A stretch of DNA of 64,000 bases from Mesobacillus boroniphilus (GTDB lineage Bacteria > Bacillota > Bacilli > Bacillales > Cytobacillaceae), in assembly GCF_018424685.1 (NCBI RefSeq), contig NZ_QTKX01000003.1:1-64000 (forward strand), given 5' to 3'. Every line of letters starts with the position of its first letter. Position 1 is the stretch's first letter. The position numbers were made by a program, and so were the translations under genes. Below the pieces are notes generated by a model. It searched no databases and was not told where the DNA came from. It was given only the letters and a program-made list of their open reading frames with translations. Positions 41,422-51,074 of the stretch are shown piece by piece.

Positions 41422-42687
41422 ATGAACGGTCTTTTAAAAAATAAGGGGTTTATCACCTTAATGCTGGCGCAGTTAATTTCAAGTATTGGTGACTGGTTGA
41501 GTGTTATTGCAATCATAACGATGGTTGGCTTGAAATGGGAGGCTTCTCCAATGGAAGTTAGCTTCATCATTCTATGTTTGGCGGTCCCAATGGCGCTTCT
41601 CGGACCATTTACCGGAACAATTGCTGACCGCTTAAACAGAAAAGCGTTAATGATTGTTTCAGACTTAGTGAGAGCAGGACTTATTTTAGTTCTTGCATTT
41701 GCTAGTTCGTTAGTGACTGTATATGTATGCCTCTTCATGGTCGGAATGCTCTCAGCAATATTTGTCCCGGCAAAGAATGGAAAGCTTAAAGAACTGATAG
41801 CTCAGGAAAATATGAAAAGCGCCATGTCCATTACCTCCATGATTGATTCAGGGACGAAGGTGCTGGGACCTTTGTTAAGCGGACTTCTGGTCGCGGCTTT
41901 TGGTACACAGCTGGTGTTCTTTATTGACTCCGGAACCTTTATCATTTCAGCGCTTCTGCTGCTCGCTTTACCAAAGGCATCAGCACCAGCAAGGAACGAT
42001 TCAGATGGAAAAAATGGAGCTTCATTTAAAGAAGATTTTTTGGAAGGTATCAGGTTTATCAAGGGAAATCGTTTCTTGATTGTTGGGATTACGGTGTTAG
42101 GGGTGAGTCTGTTGATTTTACAGCTTTCCGACTCCCAAATCATCGTATTACTCAGGGAACTATCGAATGTTTCACCTGATCTCTTTGGTTATATTGTTAC
42201 GGCATCGGGGGTCGGTATGTTTTTTACAGGATTGCTGCTGGCTAAAAAAACAGATTACAACGCTCTCATTCTATTGTTTATTGGAGTTTGTGGGATTGGG
42301 GTCAGTTTTAGTATGATGGCTGTATTGACTCAATTGGATTTAGCGCTTCCGGCTTTATGGGGGCCTGCTTTGGGATTGGTTGCTGGATTTTCTGCCGGAT
42401 TGGTGTTCATCCCTTTCCAAGCTGCTGTCCAGACGGATACTCCAGTACACATGACAGGCAGGGTATTCGGCGTTTTAAATAGTGTAACTACCACGGCAAC
42501 AATCATTGGGCCATTGGCTGGCGGGTTGCTTGCCACTGTACTGGGAGTCATCCCGACATTTGTGATTACTGGCTTATTGTTGGTTGGGGTCTCGATTATC
42601 GGATTGGTTTTTAAAAGTAAAATAGAACGGGGGAGAGCAAATGTCTCCGAAAGTCAGTCAGAAACACATGGAACAGCGTCGAGCTGA
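41422..42687 (+). CDS. yfiS: MFS efflux transporter (YfiS-like)
   Basis: A 421-residue major facilitator protein with about twelve membrane segments, of the drug:H+ (MefA/macrolide-efflux-like) type. The loop 2-3 motif reads GPFTGTIADRLNRKALMIVSD (about 54-74), and a cytoplasmic stretch (about 190-205) splits the halves. Its ending overlaps a TetR-type gene by 47 bases, the same pairing as yfiS-yfiR of B. subtilis. The exported compound is unknown. GGAGGG precedes ATG by 8 bases. Confidence 0.85.
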   Translation: MNGLLKNKGFITLMLAQLISSIGDWLSVIAIITMVGLKWEASPMEVSFIILCLAVPMALLGPFTGTIADRLNRKALMIVSDLVRAGLILVLAFASSLVTVYVCLFMVGMLSAIFVPAKNGKLKELIAQENMKSAMSITSMIDSGTKVLGPLLSGLLVAAFGTQLVFFIDSGTFIISALLLLALPKASAPARNDSDGKNGASFKEDFLEGIRFIKGNRFLIVGITVLGVSLLILQLSDSQIIVLLRELSNVSPDLFGYIVTASGVGMFFTGLLLAKKTDYNALILLFIGVCGIGVSFSMMAVLTQLDLALPALWGPALGLVAGFSAGLVFIPFQAAVQTDTPVHMTGRVFGVLNSVTTTATIIGPLAGGLLATVLGVIPTFVITGLLLVGVSIIGLVFKSKIERGRANVSESQSETHGTASS

Positions 42688-43279
42688 AATATTGAAGGCA
42701 GCACAGGAAGTTTTTATTGAATATGGTTACGAACGAGCTACAATGAAGCACATAATGGATGCTGCGAACGTCAGCAGAGGCGGACTGTATCAATATTTTT
42801 CAAGTAAAGAAGCTGTGTTTGAAACGATCCTGGAAGAATCACTAGCCATGGAGATAGATGATACGTTGGATATGGTAAAGGAAAATGCAACATCTTATTG
42901 GGATATGCTCATGAAAATCATCTTTGGCGAGGACGGAGAGCCTGATGATGATATGGATCCTCTGGCTCCGGCAAAACTTGAGTTTTTTATAATAGGAAGA
43001 AATGATGAACATAGGAGAGAATACGGGACAGTCCGATACAATAATGGCTTGAAATTGTATGCCCATATTATTGAACATGGACAAAGAAGCGGTGAATTCA
43101 GCACGAAATTCGATCATGAAATCATTGCCCGTTCGATCATTGCTTTCATCGACGGCTTAGCAGTAGAGGATGCCATGTTATCGAAGGAAGATTTAAAGAT
43201 CAAAGAGCAATCGATCTTATTTGTGGAATATTTAAAAATGGCTTTAGGAATCGGCGATCATTCGACAAAAGGCGAATAA
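42641..43279 (+). CDS. yfiR: TetR/AcrR family repressor (YfiR-like)
   Basis: A 212-residue regulator. The N-terminal HTH (about 15-60) reads ILKAAQEVFIEYGYERATMK, then HIMDAANVSRGGLYQYFSSK; the C-terminal helical domain binds an inducer. It most likely represses its own operon through the twin sites at 41350 and 41385, and releases them when the pump substrate is present. GGGGGAG lies 7 bases before ATG, inside the end of the transporter gene. Confidence 0.9.
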   Translation: MSPKVSQKHMEQRRAEILKAAQEVFIEYGYERATMKHIMDAANVSRGGLYQYFSSKEAVFETILEESLAMEIDDTLDMVKENATSYWDMLMKIIFGEDGEPDDDMDPLAPAKLEFFIIGRNDEHRREYGTVRYNNGLKLYAHIIEHGQRSGEFSTKFDHEIIARSIIAFIDGLAVEDAMLSKEDLKIKEQSILFVEYLKMALGIGDHSTKGE

Positions 43280-43358
43280 AGTATTGGCTTGGGTTGGCGA
43301 GAGTCCTAGCCTACTTTGCCACCTAGGTTATTTTGCTGGAGACCGGGCTTGCTTTGGC

Positions 43359-43394
43359 AATAGGGAGTGGTGTTATTCACCATTCCCTATTTTA
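43359..43394. terminator. bidirectional terminator between yfiR and the small minus-strand gene
   Basis: aatagggagtggtg (43359-43372) / caccattccctatt (43378-43391), 13 of 14 pairs, with TTTT on the + side. It overlaps the 3' end of the gene at 43387. The bases 43280-43358 show nothing else. Confidence 0.75.
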
Positions 43395-43662
43395 ATTGCT
43401 TTTCCAATAGTCTTAAAAGCTCTTGCCGGGAATCTATATTGCGAATCATTCTGTTAACCCGGATAGAGCTTTGCAGATACGCCCTCACATGCCGGTTAAC
43501 AAAAAATAAACGACGGTACTTCTCGTCATCGTATATCTTTTTGAACCAGTCATGCTGATTCAACCGAGCGATATTCCGATCGATTTTTTGGGTGTTCAAT
43601 GACTGACCGTACCCTGAACTGGCAAATAAGTCACCAATGAAATCGAATATGAAATGAAGAAT
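43387..43662 (-). CDS. small basic protein of unknown function, possible ATT start
   Basis: A minus-strand frame of up to 91 residues: LHFIFDFIGDLFASSGYGQS followed by LNTQKIDRNIARLNQHDWFK and a basic helical end (RRLFFVNRHVRAYLQ ... ELLRLLEKQLK). The strong ribosome site AAAGGAG (43671-43677) is 8 bases before an ATT codon at 43662, and no ATG, GTG or TTG lies between it and TTG 43599. Either it starts at ATT (rare, as in infC), or it starts at TTG 43599 as a 70-residue protein with a weak site. I do not recognise the family. No signal or clear membrane segment. Confidence 0.45.
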   Translation of the reverse strand: MLHFIFDFIGDLFASSGYGQSLNTQKIDRNIARLNQHDWFKKIYDDEKYRRLFFVNRHVRAYLQSSIRVNRMIRNIDSRQELLRLLEKQLK

Positions 43663-43821
43663 AGGAATCTCTCCTTTATTTAAATAGTTTAATCAGTTTG
43701 GCAATACTTTTTTCTCCCGAAGATGGTTTCTGACTGTATTAAGTAATATTCCACAAAAATGTATTCTTTCCTGCGATCAACTGTCGGTCATGTTAAAATA
43801 GTACAAACAGCAAGGCTTGTA

Positions 43822-43851
43822 TTGCTTTAACGTGGAAAACTTTGCTATGAT
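43822..43851 (+). promoter_or_regulatory. gatCAB promoter
   Basis: ttgctt (43822-43827), 18-bp spacer, tatgat (43846-43851), 43 bases before gatC. Confidence 0.5.
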
Positions 43852-43893
43852 CAGTATTATTATTGTCTGACGATTTAAGATGGAGGTGCTATT

Positions 43894-44184
43894 ATGTCAA
43901 GGATTTCAGAGGAGCAGGTGAAGCATGTCGCGCACCTGGCGAGATTGGCGATTACCGAAAAAGAAGCGCAAATGCTGACCGATCAGCTGGATAAAATCAT
44001 TACATATGCGGAGCAGTTGAATGAGTTGAACACGGACAATGTTGAGCCAACTGCACATGTACTTGAAATAAAGAATGTCATGCGTGAGGACCGTGCAAAT
44101 GAGGGCCTTCCGCGTGAAGAGGTTTTGAAGAATGCGCCTGAGCACCAGGATGGGCAGATCAAAGTACCTGGAATTATGGAGTAG
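43894..44184 (+). CDS. gatC: Asp-tRNA(Asn)/Glu-tRNA(Gln) amidotransferase subunit C
   Basis: A 96-residue GatC, the small strap that holds GatA and GatB together. It starts [17 protein letters not shown] and contains [15 protein letters not shown], both family-typical. With GatA and GatB it turns misacylated Glu-tRNA(Gln) (and Asp-tRNA(Asn)) into the correct amide form, needed because most Firmicutes lack GlnRS. GGAGGTG precedes ATG. It is the first gene of gatCAB. Confidence 0.96.
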   Translation: MSRISEEQVKHVAHLARLAITEKEAQMLTDQLDKIITYAEQLNELNTDNVEPTAHVLEIKNVMREDRANEGLPREEVLKNAPEHQDGQIKVPGIME

Positions 44185-44195
44185 GAGGACCGGCG

Positions 44196-45653
44196 ATGAG
44201 TTTATTTGAACATAAGATTTCGGAGATTCATGAGCTTTTACATAAAAGAGATCTAAGCGTTTCCGACCTGGTCGATGAATCGTTCAAGCGAATTGGCGAG
44301 GTTGAAGGCAAGGTCCAGGCATTTTTAACATTAGATGAAGAAAATGCAAGAGCAGCGGCGAAGGCATTGGATGAAAAGGCAGTGCAAAGCGCTCCAACCA
44401 ATAAATTATATGGCCTGCCAATCGGAATCAAAGACAATATCGTTACAAAGGGTTTGCGCACGACGGCGGCGAGCAAGATTCTCGAAAACTTTGATCCTAT
44501 ATACGATGCGACTGTCATTCAGAAGCTGCAACAGGCAGAAACGGTGACCATTGGCAAGCTGAACATGGACGAGTTCGCGATGGGATCATCGAATGAAAAC
44601 TCCGGCTTCAAGAAGACGCTTAATCCCTGGAATCTAGACCGTGTACCTGGTGGTTCTTCGGGTGGTTCAGCTGCATCGGTAGCGGCCGGTGAAGTGCTGT
44701 TCTCTTTGGGCTCTGATACAGGCGGATCAATCCGTCAGCCGGCATCTTTCTGCGGAGTGGTTGGTATGAAGCCAACTTACGGATTAGTTTCACGCTTTGG
44801 ATTAATCGCATTTGCATCTTCTTTGGATCAAATCGGTCCAATCACACGCAATGTAGAAGACAATGCTTTTCTGTTAAAAGCGATTGCGGGACACGATGAA
44901 ATGGATTCGACTTCCGCAAATGTGGACATCCCTGACTATATTGGTTCATTAACTGGTGATATCAAAGGATTGAGAATTGCGGTACCTAAGGAGTATCTTG
45001 GCGAAGGTGTTAATGAAGAGGTACGTAAATCGGTAATGGATGCTCTTGTGATCCTTGAACGTCTGGGCGCAACATGGGAAGAGGTCTCTTTGCCTCATTC
45101 TAAGTATGCTTTGGCTACATATTACTTGCTGTCTTCATCCGAAGCATCCGCGAACCTGGCTCGCTTTGATGGCGTTCGATATGGCTATCGTACACCAAAC
45201 GCGGAGAACCTGATTGAAATGTATAAAAAGACCCGTGCAGAAGGCTTCGGCGAGGAAGTAAAGCGCCGTATCATGCTCGGTACGTTCGCTCTTAGCTCTG
45301 GCTACTATGATGCTTATTATAAAAAAGCACAGAAGGTCCGTACGCTGATCAAGCAGGACTTTGAAAATGTATTCGAGAAATACGATGTGATTGTCGGGCC
45401 GACTGCACCTACGCCAGCCTTCAAAATCGGCGAGAACACAACAGATCCGATGACAATGTACGCAAATGATATTCTAACGATTCCGGTTAACCTTGCAGGC
45501 GTGCCGGCAATCTCTATTCCATGCGGCTTTGATAAAGGGCTGCCGCTTGGCTTGCAAATCATCGGCAGTCATTTCAATGAAAGTACTGTATATAAAGTTG
45601 CCCATGCATTCGAGCAGGCAACAGATTTCCATAAAAAACAACCTGAGCTGTAA
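44196..45653 (+). CDS. gatA: Glu-tRNA(Gln) amidotransferase subunit A
   Basis: A 485-residue amidase-signature glutaminase. The Lys of the Ser-cisSer-Lys triad is in [13 protein letters not shown] (about 80), and the serines lie in the glycine-serine-rich [15 protein letters not shown] (about 150-165) and [14 protein letters not shown] (about 173-186). It releases ammonia that travels to GatB. ATG has GGAGG upstream, 11 bases after gatC. Confidence 0.96.
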   Translation: MSLFEHKISEIHELLHKRDLSVSDLVDESFKRIGEVEGKVQAFLTLDEENARAAAKALDEKAVQSAPTNKLYGLPIGIKDNIVTKGLRTTAASKILENFDPIYDATVIQKLQQAETVTIGKLNMDEFAMGSSNENSGFKKTLNPWNLDRVPGGSSGGSAASVAAGEVLFSLGSDTGGSIRQPASFCGVVGMKPTYGLVSRFGLIAFASSLDQIGPITRNVEDNAFLLKAIAGHDEMDSTSANVDIPDYIGSLTGDIKGLRIAVPKEYLGEGVNEEVRKSVMDALVILERLGATWEEVSLPHSKYALATYYLLSSSEASANLARFDGVRYGYRTPNAENLIEMYKKTRAEGFGEEVKRRIMLGTFALSSGYYDAYYKKAQKVRTLIKQDFENVFEKYDVIVGPTAPTPAFKIGENTTDPMTMYANDILTIPVNLAGVPAISIPCGFDKGLPLGLQIIGSHFNESTVYKVAHAFEQATDFHKKQPEL

Positions 45654-45666
45654 AGGGGTGAAGACG

Positions 45667-47094
45667 ATGAAGTTTGAAACGGTAATTGGCCTTGAGGTCC
45701 ATGTTGAATTAAAAACAGAATCGAAAATATTCTCGGCGAGCCCGAACCATTTTGGTGCTGAGCCGAATACAAATACAAGCGTGATCGACCTTGGGTATCC
45801 AGGGGTACTGCCTGTCGTGAATAAGAAAGCAGTTGATTACGCTATGAAGGCCGCTATGGCGTTGAATTGTGAAGTCGCAGAGCATACGAAATTCGACAGG
45901 AAAAACTATTTTTATCCAGACAATCCGAAGGCCTATCAGATTTCCCAGTTCGATAAGCCGATTGGCGAGAACGGCTGGATTGAGATTGAGGTCAATGGCT
46001 ATAAAAAGAAGATTGGCATTACCCGTATCCATATGGAAGAGGACGCTGGCAAGCTGACGCACGGCAATGGCTACTCCCTCGTTGACTACAACCGCCAGGG
46101 AACCCCACTCGTTGAGATCGTATCGGAACCCGATATACGCACGCCGGATGAGGCATATGCTTATCTGGAGAAATTGAAGTCGATCATCCAATACACAGGA
46201 GTTTCCGACTGCAAAATGGAAGAGGGATCACTCCGCTGCGACGCGAATATTTCCATCAGGCCTGTCGGTCAGAAGGAATTCGGAACGAAAACCGAGCTGA
46301 AGAACCTGAACTCGTTCAACTTCGTCCGCAGAGGTCTTGAGTACGAGGAAAAGCGCCAGGAAGAGGAAATCCTCGCTGGCCGTGAAATCCAGCAGGAGAC
46401 AAGACGCTTTGACGAAGCGAGCAACACGACGATCCTGATGCGTGTCAAAGAAGGATCTGACGATTATCGTTATTTCCCTGAACCGGATCTTCCTGACCTC
46501 TATATCAATGAAGAGTGGAAGGCGAAGATTCGTGCGGAAATTCCAGAGCTTCCAGACGAGCGCAAGAAGCGCTATGTCGAGGATATGGGATTGCCAGCGT
46601 ATGACGCTGAAGTTTTGACTGTTTCGAAGGAAATGGCTGATTTCTTTGAATCGACTGTGAAGGCAGGAGCCGATCCGAAGCAGGCATCCAACTGGCTGAT
46701 GGGAGAATTCTCTGCCTACCTGAAGGCTGAATCGAAAGAGCTTCACGAAACAACATTGACCTCCGAAGGACTTGCTGGATTAATTAAGCTGATTGAAAAT
46801 GGCACGATTTCTTCCAAAATTGCGAAGCAGGTGTTCAAGGAATTGGTTGAGAACGGCGGCGACCCGGAGACAATCGTCAAGGAGAAGGGACTAGTCCAAA
46901 TCTCCGACGAAGGAGCCCTACTCAAAATCATCACCGAAATCATCGACGCCAACCCGCAGTCTGTAGAAGATTTCAAAGGCGGCAAGGATAAGGCGAAAGG
47001 CTTCCTCGTTGGCCAGATCATGAAAGCCACAAAAGGCCAGGCGAACCCGCCATTAGTGAATAAATTGCTTGTTCAAGAATTAAATAAAAGATAA
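45667..47094 (+). CDS. gatB: Glu-tRNA(Gln) amidotransferase subunit B
   Basis: A 475-residue kinase/transamidase that phosphorylates the Glu on tRNA(Gln) and amidates it. Conserved stretches: [20 protein letters not shown] at the start, [29 protein letters not shown], and [12 protein letters not shown] YqeY-like tail domain (about 330-475) ends in [19 protein letters not shown] 45667 has AAAGGGG upstream; a longer in-frame extension into gatA is not credible. Confidence 0.96.
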   Translation: MKFETVIGLEVHVELKTESKIFSASPNHFGAEPNTNTSVIDLGYPGVLPVVNKKAVDYAMKAAMALNCEVAEHTKFDRKNYFYPDNPKAYQISQFDKPIGENGWIEIEVNGYKKKIGITRIHMEEDAGKLTHGNGYSLVDYNRQGTPLVEIVSEPDIRTPDEAYAYLEKLKSIIQYTGVSDCKMEEGSLRCDANISIRPVGQKEFGTKTELKNLNSFNFVRRGLEYEEKRQEEEILAGREIQQETRRFDEASNTTILMRVKEGSDDYRYFPEPDLPDLYINEEWKAKIRAEIPELPDERKKRYVEDMGLPAYDAEVLTVSKEMADFFESTVKAGADPKQASNWLMGEFSAYLKAESKELHETTLTSEGLAGLIKLIENGTISSKIAKQVFKELVENGGDPETIVKEKGLVQISDEGALLKIITEIIDANPQSVEDFKGGKDKAKGFLVGQIMKATKGQANPPLVNKLLVQELNKR

Positions 47095-47100
47095 TAGCGA

Positions 47101-47129
47101 AAGCTGACGATTTGTTCGTCAGCTTTTTT
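47101..47129 (+). terminator. terminator of gatCAB
   Basis: aagctgacg (47101-47109) / cgtcagctt (47117-47125) with a 7-base loop and TTTTTT. Confidence 0.92.
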
Positions 47130-47167
47130 GTCGGTATTTCCCGGAAAATGATATAAGGGCCAACATC

Positions 47168-47476
47168 CTAATTTCCCATCTGTAATTCATGATTTAGTAT
47201 GCTGCTAATCAAGGGATCCTGATCAGCAACGGACTGTTGGTGAAATTCACTATTGAATATTAAATAAACAGGTGTTAAATTCGTGTGCAGTTCTGGATAC
47301 TGGTTCTTCAGTCCTTCCATATCATCTGAAATGTGAAAGGAATCGAGTTTTTCCTTTACTTCGTCAGGTATGTCTTACTTTTCTGACTCTCCACGTGGAA
47401 CAATCGCCAGGACTGATAGTTTTTCTGGATTCTTTGAAAGGAAATCATTGTAAGGCGGCAGATCTTCTGTATCGGT
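47168..47476 (-). pseudogene. remnant of an unknown gene with an in-frame stop
   Basis: The minus strand reads a protein-like stretch, FLSKNPEKLSVLAIVPRGES, then EK, a TAA stop (47375-47377), and in the same frame IPDEVKEKLDSFHISDDMEG, LKNQYPELHTNLTPVYLIF and a TAG end (47168-47170). The amino acid make-up and hydrophobic pattern on both sides of the stop look coding. There is no start: the frame closes at a TAA just upstream of 47476. I do not recognise the family; a thioredoxin-like edge is possible but unsupported. Confidence 0.55.
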
Positions 47477-47549
47477 TTAATATAAAATATGCTGATATAC
47501 ATTCCGACAGTGCTTATGTAATTTCCTGTAAGAATTTAGCGAGGAATGA

Positions 47550-47585
47550 AATAAAAATACCACAGAGAAAAGTTCTCTGTGGTAT
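47550..47585 (-). terminator. terminator after the proline symporter gene
   Basis: ataccacagagaa (47557-47569) / ttctctgtggtat (47573-47585), a perfect 13-bp stem; on the minus strand it is followed by TTTTTA. Confidence 0.9.
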
Positions 47586-47590
47586 GGCTG

Positions 47591-49066
47591 TTATAATTTT
47601 AAGTTCTCGATACTCATGTCGAATTCTTTTTCAATCTCAGCATTTGGTTTGTAAGTTGCCAAGCTGACGACTACTGAAATAATCAGGTTGATGATGAAGC
47701 CTGGGACGATTTCGTACATTACATCGCTCAAGCCGAGATTGCTCCAGATAACCACTGTAGCCGCACCGGCAATCATACCGAGGATCGCGCCCCAGTTGGT
47801 CATCTTTCTCGAGTATAAGCTGAGGAGGATGATTGGTCCGAACGCTGCGCCGAAGCCTGCCCATGCGTAAGCAACCAGGCCAAGGATTGTGTCGTTCTGT
47901 ACCCAGGCAAGTGAAGCGGCGATAATTGCTACTACGAGTACAGCCATACGTCCGAAAAATACGTACTGCTTATCTGATTTTTCTTTTTTGAATATGATCT
48001 TATACAAGTCCTCAGTCAGTGCGCTGGATGTAACGATCAGTTGGGACGAGATGGTGCTCATGATTGCAGCAAGTACCGCTGCCAGCATTAGGCCTGCAAA
48101 CAATGGATGGAAGAAGAGTTGCCCGAGTACGATAAAGACTGCCTCAGGGTTATCTAGCTTCACATCAGGATTTTGTGTGAAATAAGCAAGACCTATCAAG
48201 GCTGTCACCATGGCTCCAATCAACGAGAAGATCATCCAGCCCATGCCGATTCTTCGGGCACTTTTTGTTTCTTTTATTGAAGTGATTGCCATGAAGCGGG
48301 TGATGATATGGGGCTGGCCGAAGTAGCCAAGACCCCATGCTGCAGTTGAAATGATGCCGAGAACAGTTGTACCTTTGAATAAATCAAGCAATGCAGGGTC
48401 GATAGAACGGATGGTATCGAACGTTTCTGCAGGTCCCCCAGTTTTTGAGAAACCGATTATTGGCACGAGCAGCAGGGCGAGAAGCATCATCATCCCCTGG
48501 ATGAAATCGGTGTAACTTACCGCAAGGAAGCCGCCGAATAATGTATACGCCACAACAACAGCGGAAACGAGCAATAAGCCGGTATGATAATCAAGGTCGA
48601 ATGAACTCTGGAAGAAAACAGCTCCGGCGACCATTCCGGAGGATACGTAGAAGGTAAAAAAGAGTAGGATAACAATTCCGGATACAATTCTTAAAAGCTT
48701 TGTATCATCTTTAAAACGGTTTTCAAGGAAGCTAGGAATCGTGATGGAGTCATTTGCTACATGTGTGTAAGAACGAAGTCGAGGTGCTACATAAAGCCAG
48801 TTGAGATAAGCGCCGACGGTCAATCCAATGGCAATCCATGCATTCGCTAAACCGCTAACATAAATTCCCCCTGGAAGACCCATCAAAAGCCAGCCGCTCA
48901 TGTCAGCTGCACCGGCGCTCAGGGCTGTGACTGCCGGACCAAGTGATCTGCCGCCAAGCATGTAGTCAGTCAGATTGCTTGTTTTTTTGTAGGAGTACCA
49001 GCCGATATAAAGCATCGCGGCCATGTAAATCCCGATGGCAATGATTTGGTACATTTCATTGGACAT
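47591..49066 (-). CDS. putP: sodium/proline symporter (PutP/OpuE type)
   Basis: A 491-residue SSS-family symporter with about twelve to thirteen membrane segments. Typical parts are DYMLGGRSLGPAVTALSAGA and ADMSGWLLMGLPGGIY near the sodium site, and AWGLGYFGQPHIITRFMA. It takes up proline, either as food (PutP) or as an osmoprotectant (OpuE). In B. subtilis the paralogue OpuE is next to gatCAB, which favours that role here, but the gene is inverted and on the other side. ATG 49066 is chosen for AAAGGGGG 8 bases upstream. Confidence 0.92.
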   Translation of the reverse strand: MSNEMYQIIAIGIYMAAMLYIGWYSYKKTSNLTDYMLGGRSLGPAVTALSAGAADMSGWLLMGLPGGIYVSGLANAWIAIGLTVGAYLNWLYVAPRLRSYTHVANDSITIPSFLENRFKDDTKLLRIVSGIVILLFFTFYVSSGMVAGAVFFQSSFDLDYHTGLLLVSAVVVAYTLFGGFLAVSYTDFIQGMMMLLALLLVPIIGFSKTGGPAETFDTIRSIDPALLDLFKGTTVLGIISTAAWGLGYFGQPHIITRFMAITSIKETKSARRIGMGWMIFSLIGAMVTALIGLAYFTQNPDVKLDNPEAVFIVLGQLFFHPLFAGLMLAAVLAAIMSTISSQLIVTSSALTEDLYKIIFKKEKSDKQYVFFGRMAVLVVAIIAASLAWVQNDTILGLVAYAWAGFGAAFGPIILLSLYSRKMTNWGAILGMIAGAATVVIWSNLGLSDVMYEIVPGFIINLIISVVVSLATYKPNAEIEKEFDMSIENLKL

Positions 49067-49229
49067 AATCTTTCCCCCTTTATTATCGTGAAAAATCATT
49101 AAAAAAATATTGCTAATACAAATAATATTCTATCATTTCAATTAAATGAATAACAATCTCTTTTTTCTCTAAAATTACTATTCTATAAATAGTAATTTAT
49201 TTTACTAATATATCTAGAGGGTAAAAGAA

Positions 49230-49257
49230 TACCCATGGCTCGAGAAAGCCATGGGTA
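49230..49257 (-). terminator. terminator between plsY and putP
   Basis: tacccatggct (49230-49240) / agccatgggta (49247-49257), a perfect 11-bp stem just after the plsY stop; the minus-strand tail ttctttta is T-rich but interrupted. The remaining 49067-49229 is AT-rich and should hold the putP promoter; I could not choose between candidates. Confidence 0.65.
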
Positions 49258-49261
49258 AAGG

Positions 49262-49882
49262 TTAAGTTTTAAGATCTTTTGGTGGCAGACGGTCGCCTTT
49301 CACTTTTTTATCATTGATTTTCGGTTCCTTGCCGCTAAAAAAGTTCTGCAAATTAGAACGATGGAGGAAAATTAAAAATAAAATAAAAGCAGTAAAGATC
49401 AGTGGTTCATTAATTTCCGGAGAGAAGAATGAATAAACGAGCATTGCAATTCCCACCGAGATCGAACCCATGAACACATACTTGGTCACCAATATGACGG
49501 CAAAAAAAGTCACATAAGCGGCCAAAAACATTCCGAAATCAACAATCAGTAGCGCCCCCGCAGTTGTGGCAATCGCCTTTCCCCCGCGGAATCCCGCAAA
49601 TATAGGGAAGCAATGGCCTATTACCGCAACCAGTCCGGCATACAGCGGCTCAACTGAAGTATCGAATATCAGCGGTAGAGAAGCGGCTAGCATCCCTTTT
49701 GCGACATCGACAAGCAGCACGACAATGGCAGCCCGCTTTCCCATGACACGCAATGTATTCGTCGCGCCAGGGTTTTTGCTGCCATGATCCCTGATATCAA
49801 CGTGGAAAAAATATTTGCCAATCAATAAAGCAGTAGGAATGGAACCAACCAAATAAGCTGCCAACAGACAAATCCAAGTCAT
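49262..49882 (-). CDS. plsY: acyl-phosphate:glycerol-3-phosphate acyltransferase PlsY
   Basis: A 206-residue membrane enzyme with about five membrane segments. It makes lysophosphatidic acid from acyl-phosphate and glycerol-3-phosphate, the first step of phospholipid synthesis. The three PlsY motifs are visible: GSIPTALLIGK (13-23), GSKNPGATNTLR (34-45) and GHCFPIFAGFRGGKAIATTA (89-108). The charged tail is longer than usual. Minus strand, monocistronic. Because PlsY is normally encoded elsewhere in Bacillus (by parE/parC), this may be a second copy. Confidence 0.93.
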   Translation of the reverse strand: MTWICLLAAYLVGSIPTALLIGKYFFHVDIRDHGSKNPGATNTLRVMGKRAAIVVLLVDVAKGMLAASLPLIFDTSVEPLYAGLVAVIGHCFPIFAGFRGGKAIATTAGALLIVDFGMFLAAYVTFFAVILVTKYVFMGSISVGIAMLVYSFFSPEINEPLIFTAFILFLIFLHRSNLQNFFSGKEPKINDKKVKGDRLPPKDLKT

Positions 49883-49944
49883 ATAGTGTCACCCTTTTAA
49901 TCTAGTTAAAGAATTTTATTCTGAGATAGTCCTGGTCAGAAGGT

Positions 49945-50802
49945 TTATTTTACCGAGCCGATCGATTCTTGATAAGTATGTAAAAATCTTTCTGCCGCCT
50001 GATCAGCCTGGTGAGGATAAGGATAGTTAAGACTCTCGCCAACTTCGACAGCGAGCAGCCTAAAAATACTCATTGTTTCTTTCATGGCAAGGAACATACT
50101 GTTGCGGTCATAGATTGCGAACATCTTAGAAAAACAGCTTACTAGCCTCGCATCAGCCCAATTTTCAATAAAACGCCCATTATGCCAGGGGGAATTGCCC
50201 AGAACGGAGACTGCATGCCACTCAGCCATCACACGAACAAGATTCTTTAAGTTGCTGTCAAGGCATTCCTTTGCCACCCAAATTTCGCCCCGCAGCATTT
50301 TCTTGCTGACCCACACAACATGATACCAGAAGTCTTGAACAAGATTATCAAATTGAGTCTGTGTAGGCAGCAATTGAACCGGCGCAGAATCTTCGGGAAC
50401 TATAATGCCGTTTGTAACGTCTGTTTTATCGAATAACACTTTGTATCCTTTCTGAAAAACCTGCTGGACTTCCTTTATTTGAAGCATTCCGGAAAAGTAT
50501 TCAGGTGTGAGGATGACAAAGTCGACATCAAGATGGGGGTTGAACATGACACGGCGTTCAATCCCATCGCCTACCGCCGTTTTTTCTAAAAAGCTGATGG
50601 AATAAGAGTGGATGTTTTCCAGCCAGTCCTCCGAATCGATGAATTGTTCGGGTGTGTCCGTCAGTAAAATAATATCAAGATCTGACCATTCATCTGCCGG
50701 GACTTCAGTTCTGGCTCTCGAGCCAATGACGATTGCGGCTTGAATAGTCTCTTGTACTTTTGCCCAGTTTGTAAATCGGGTAATGAGGTCTTTATAGTTC
50801 AT
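49945..50802 (-). CDS. AadK-like streptomycin adenylyltransferase family protein
   Basis: A 285-residue nucleotidyltransferase of the aminoglycoside 6-adenylyltransferase (AadK/ANT(6)) family. The nucleotidyl site reads AIVIGSRARTEVPADEWSDL followed by DIILLT, with the second carboxylate region LDVDFVILTPEYF; the rest is helical and contains WYHVVWVSKKMLRGEIWVAK. Family members adenylylate streptomycin, but resistance cannot be claimed from sequence. ATG 50802 has GGAGG 8 bases upstream; ATG 50805 is the alternative. Confidence 0.8.
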   Translation of the reverse strand: MNYKDLITRFTNWAKVQETIQAAIVIGSRARTEVPADEWSDLDIILLTDTPEQFIDSEDWLENIHSYSISFLEKTAVGDGIERRVMFNPHLDVDFVILTPEYFSGMLQIKEVQQVFQKGYKVLFDKTDVTNGIIVPEDSAPVQLLPTQTQFDNLVQDFWYHVVWVSKKMLRGEIWVAKECLDSNLKNLVRVMAEWHAVSVLGNSPWHNGRFIENWADARLVSCFSKMFAIYDRNSMFLAMKETMSIFRLLAVEVGESLNYPYPHQADQAAERFLHTYQESIGSVK

Positions 50803-50943
50803 CATTTGCACCTCCATATCACGGTCGCTGTCTTCCAATTTATGTAACCATTCTCCTTGTATTGTAAAAAAGAATGAGTATGAATGGAAGAGTTTTTCGA
50901 AAAATACGATAGTTAACACTTTGGTTAAAAAGTAGATTTCTTT

Positions 50944-50973
50944 TTGGCAAATAGATTGAAATTAGTTTATGAT
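50944..50973 (+). promoter_or_regulatory. dgkB promoter
   Basis: ttggca (50944-50949), 18-bp spacer, tatgat (50968-50973), about 100 bases before dgkB. Confidence 0.5.
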
Positions 50974-51074
50974 ATATCCGGTACTATCAATGTTTGGGTA
51001 ATTGCCTCCATAGTCGTAATGGGCTATGATGTAAGAGAATGGAATTAAAAACCATATTAAGTAGGATGATGGGT

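Noticed and set aside
47272..47667. 131-codon + strand frame after gatB
   Set aside because: It crosses the gene remnant and the end of the symporter gene in the wrong frame, with no ribosome site.
49945..50802. Claim of streptomycin resistance from the AadK-like gene
   Set aside because: Family membership is visible but activity and substrate are not; many chromosomal members give little or no resistance.
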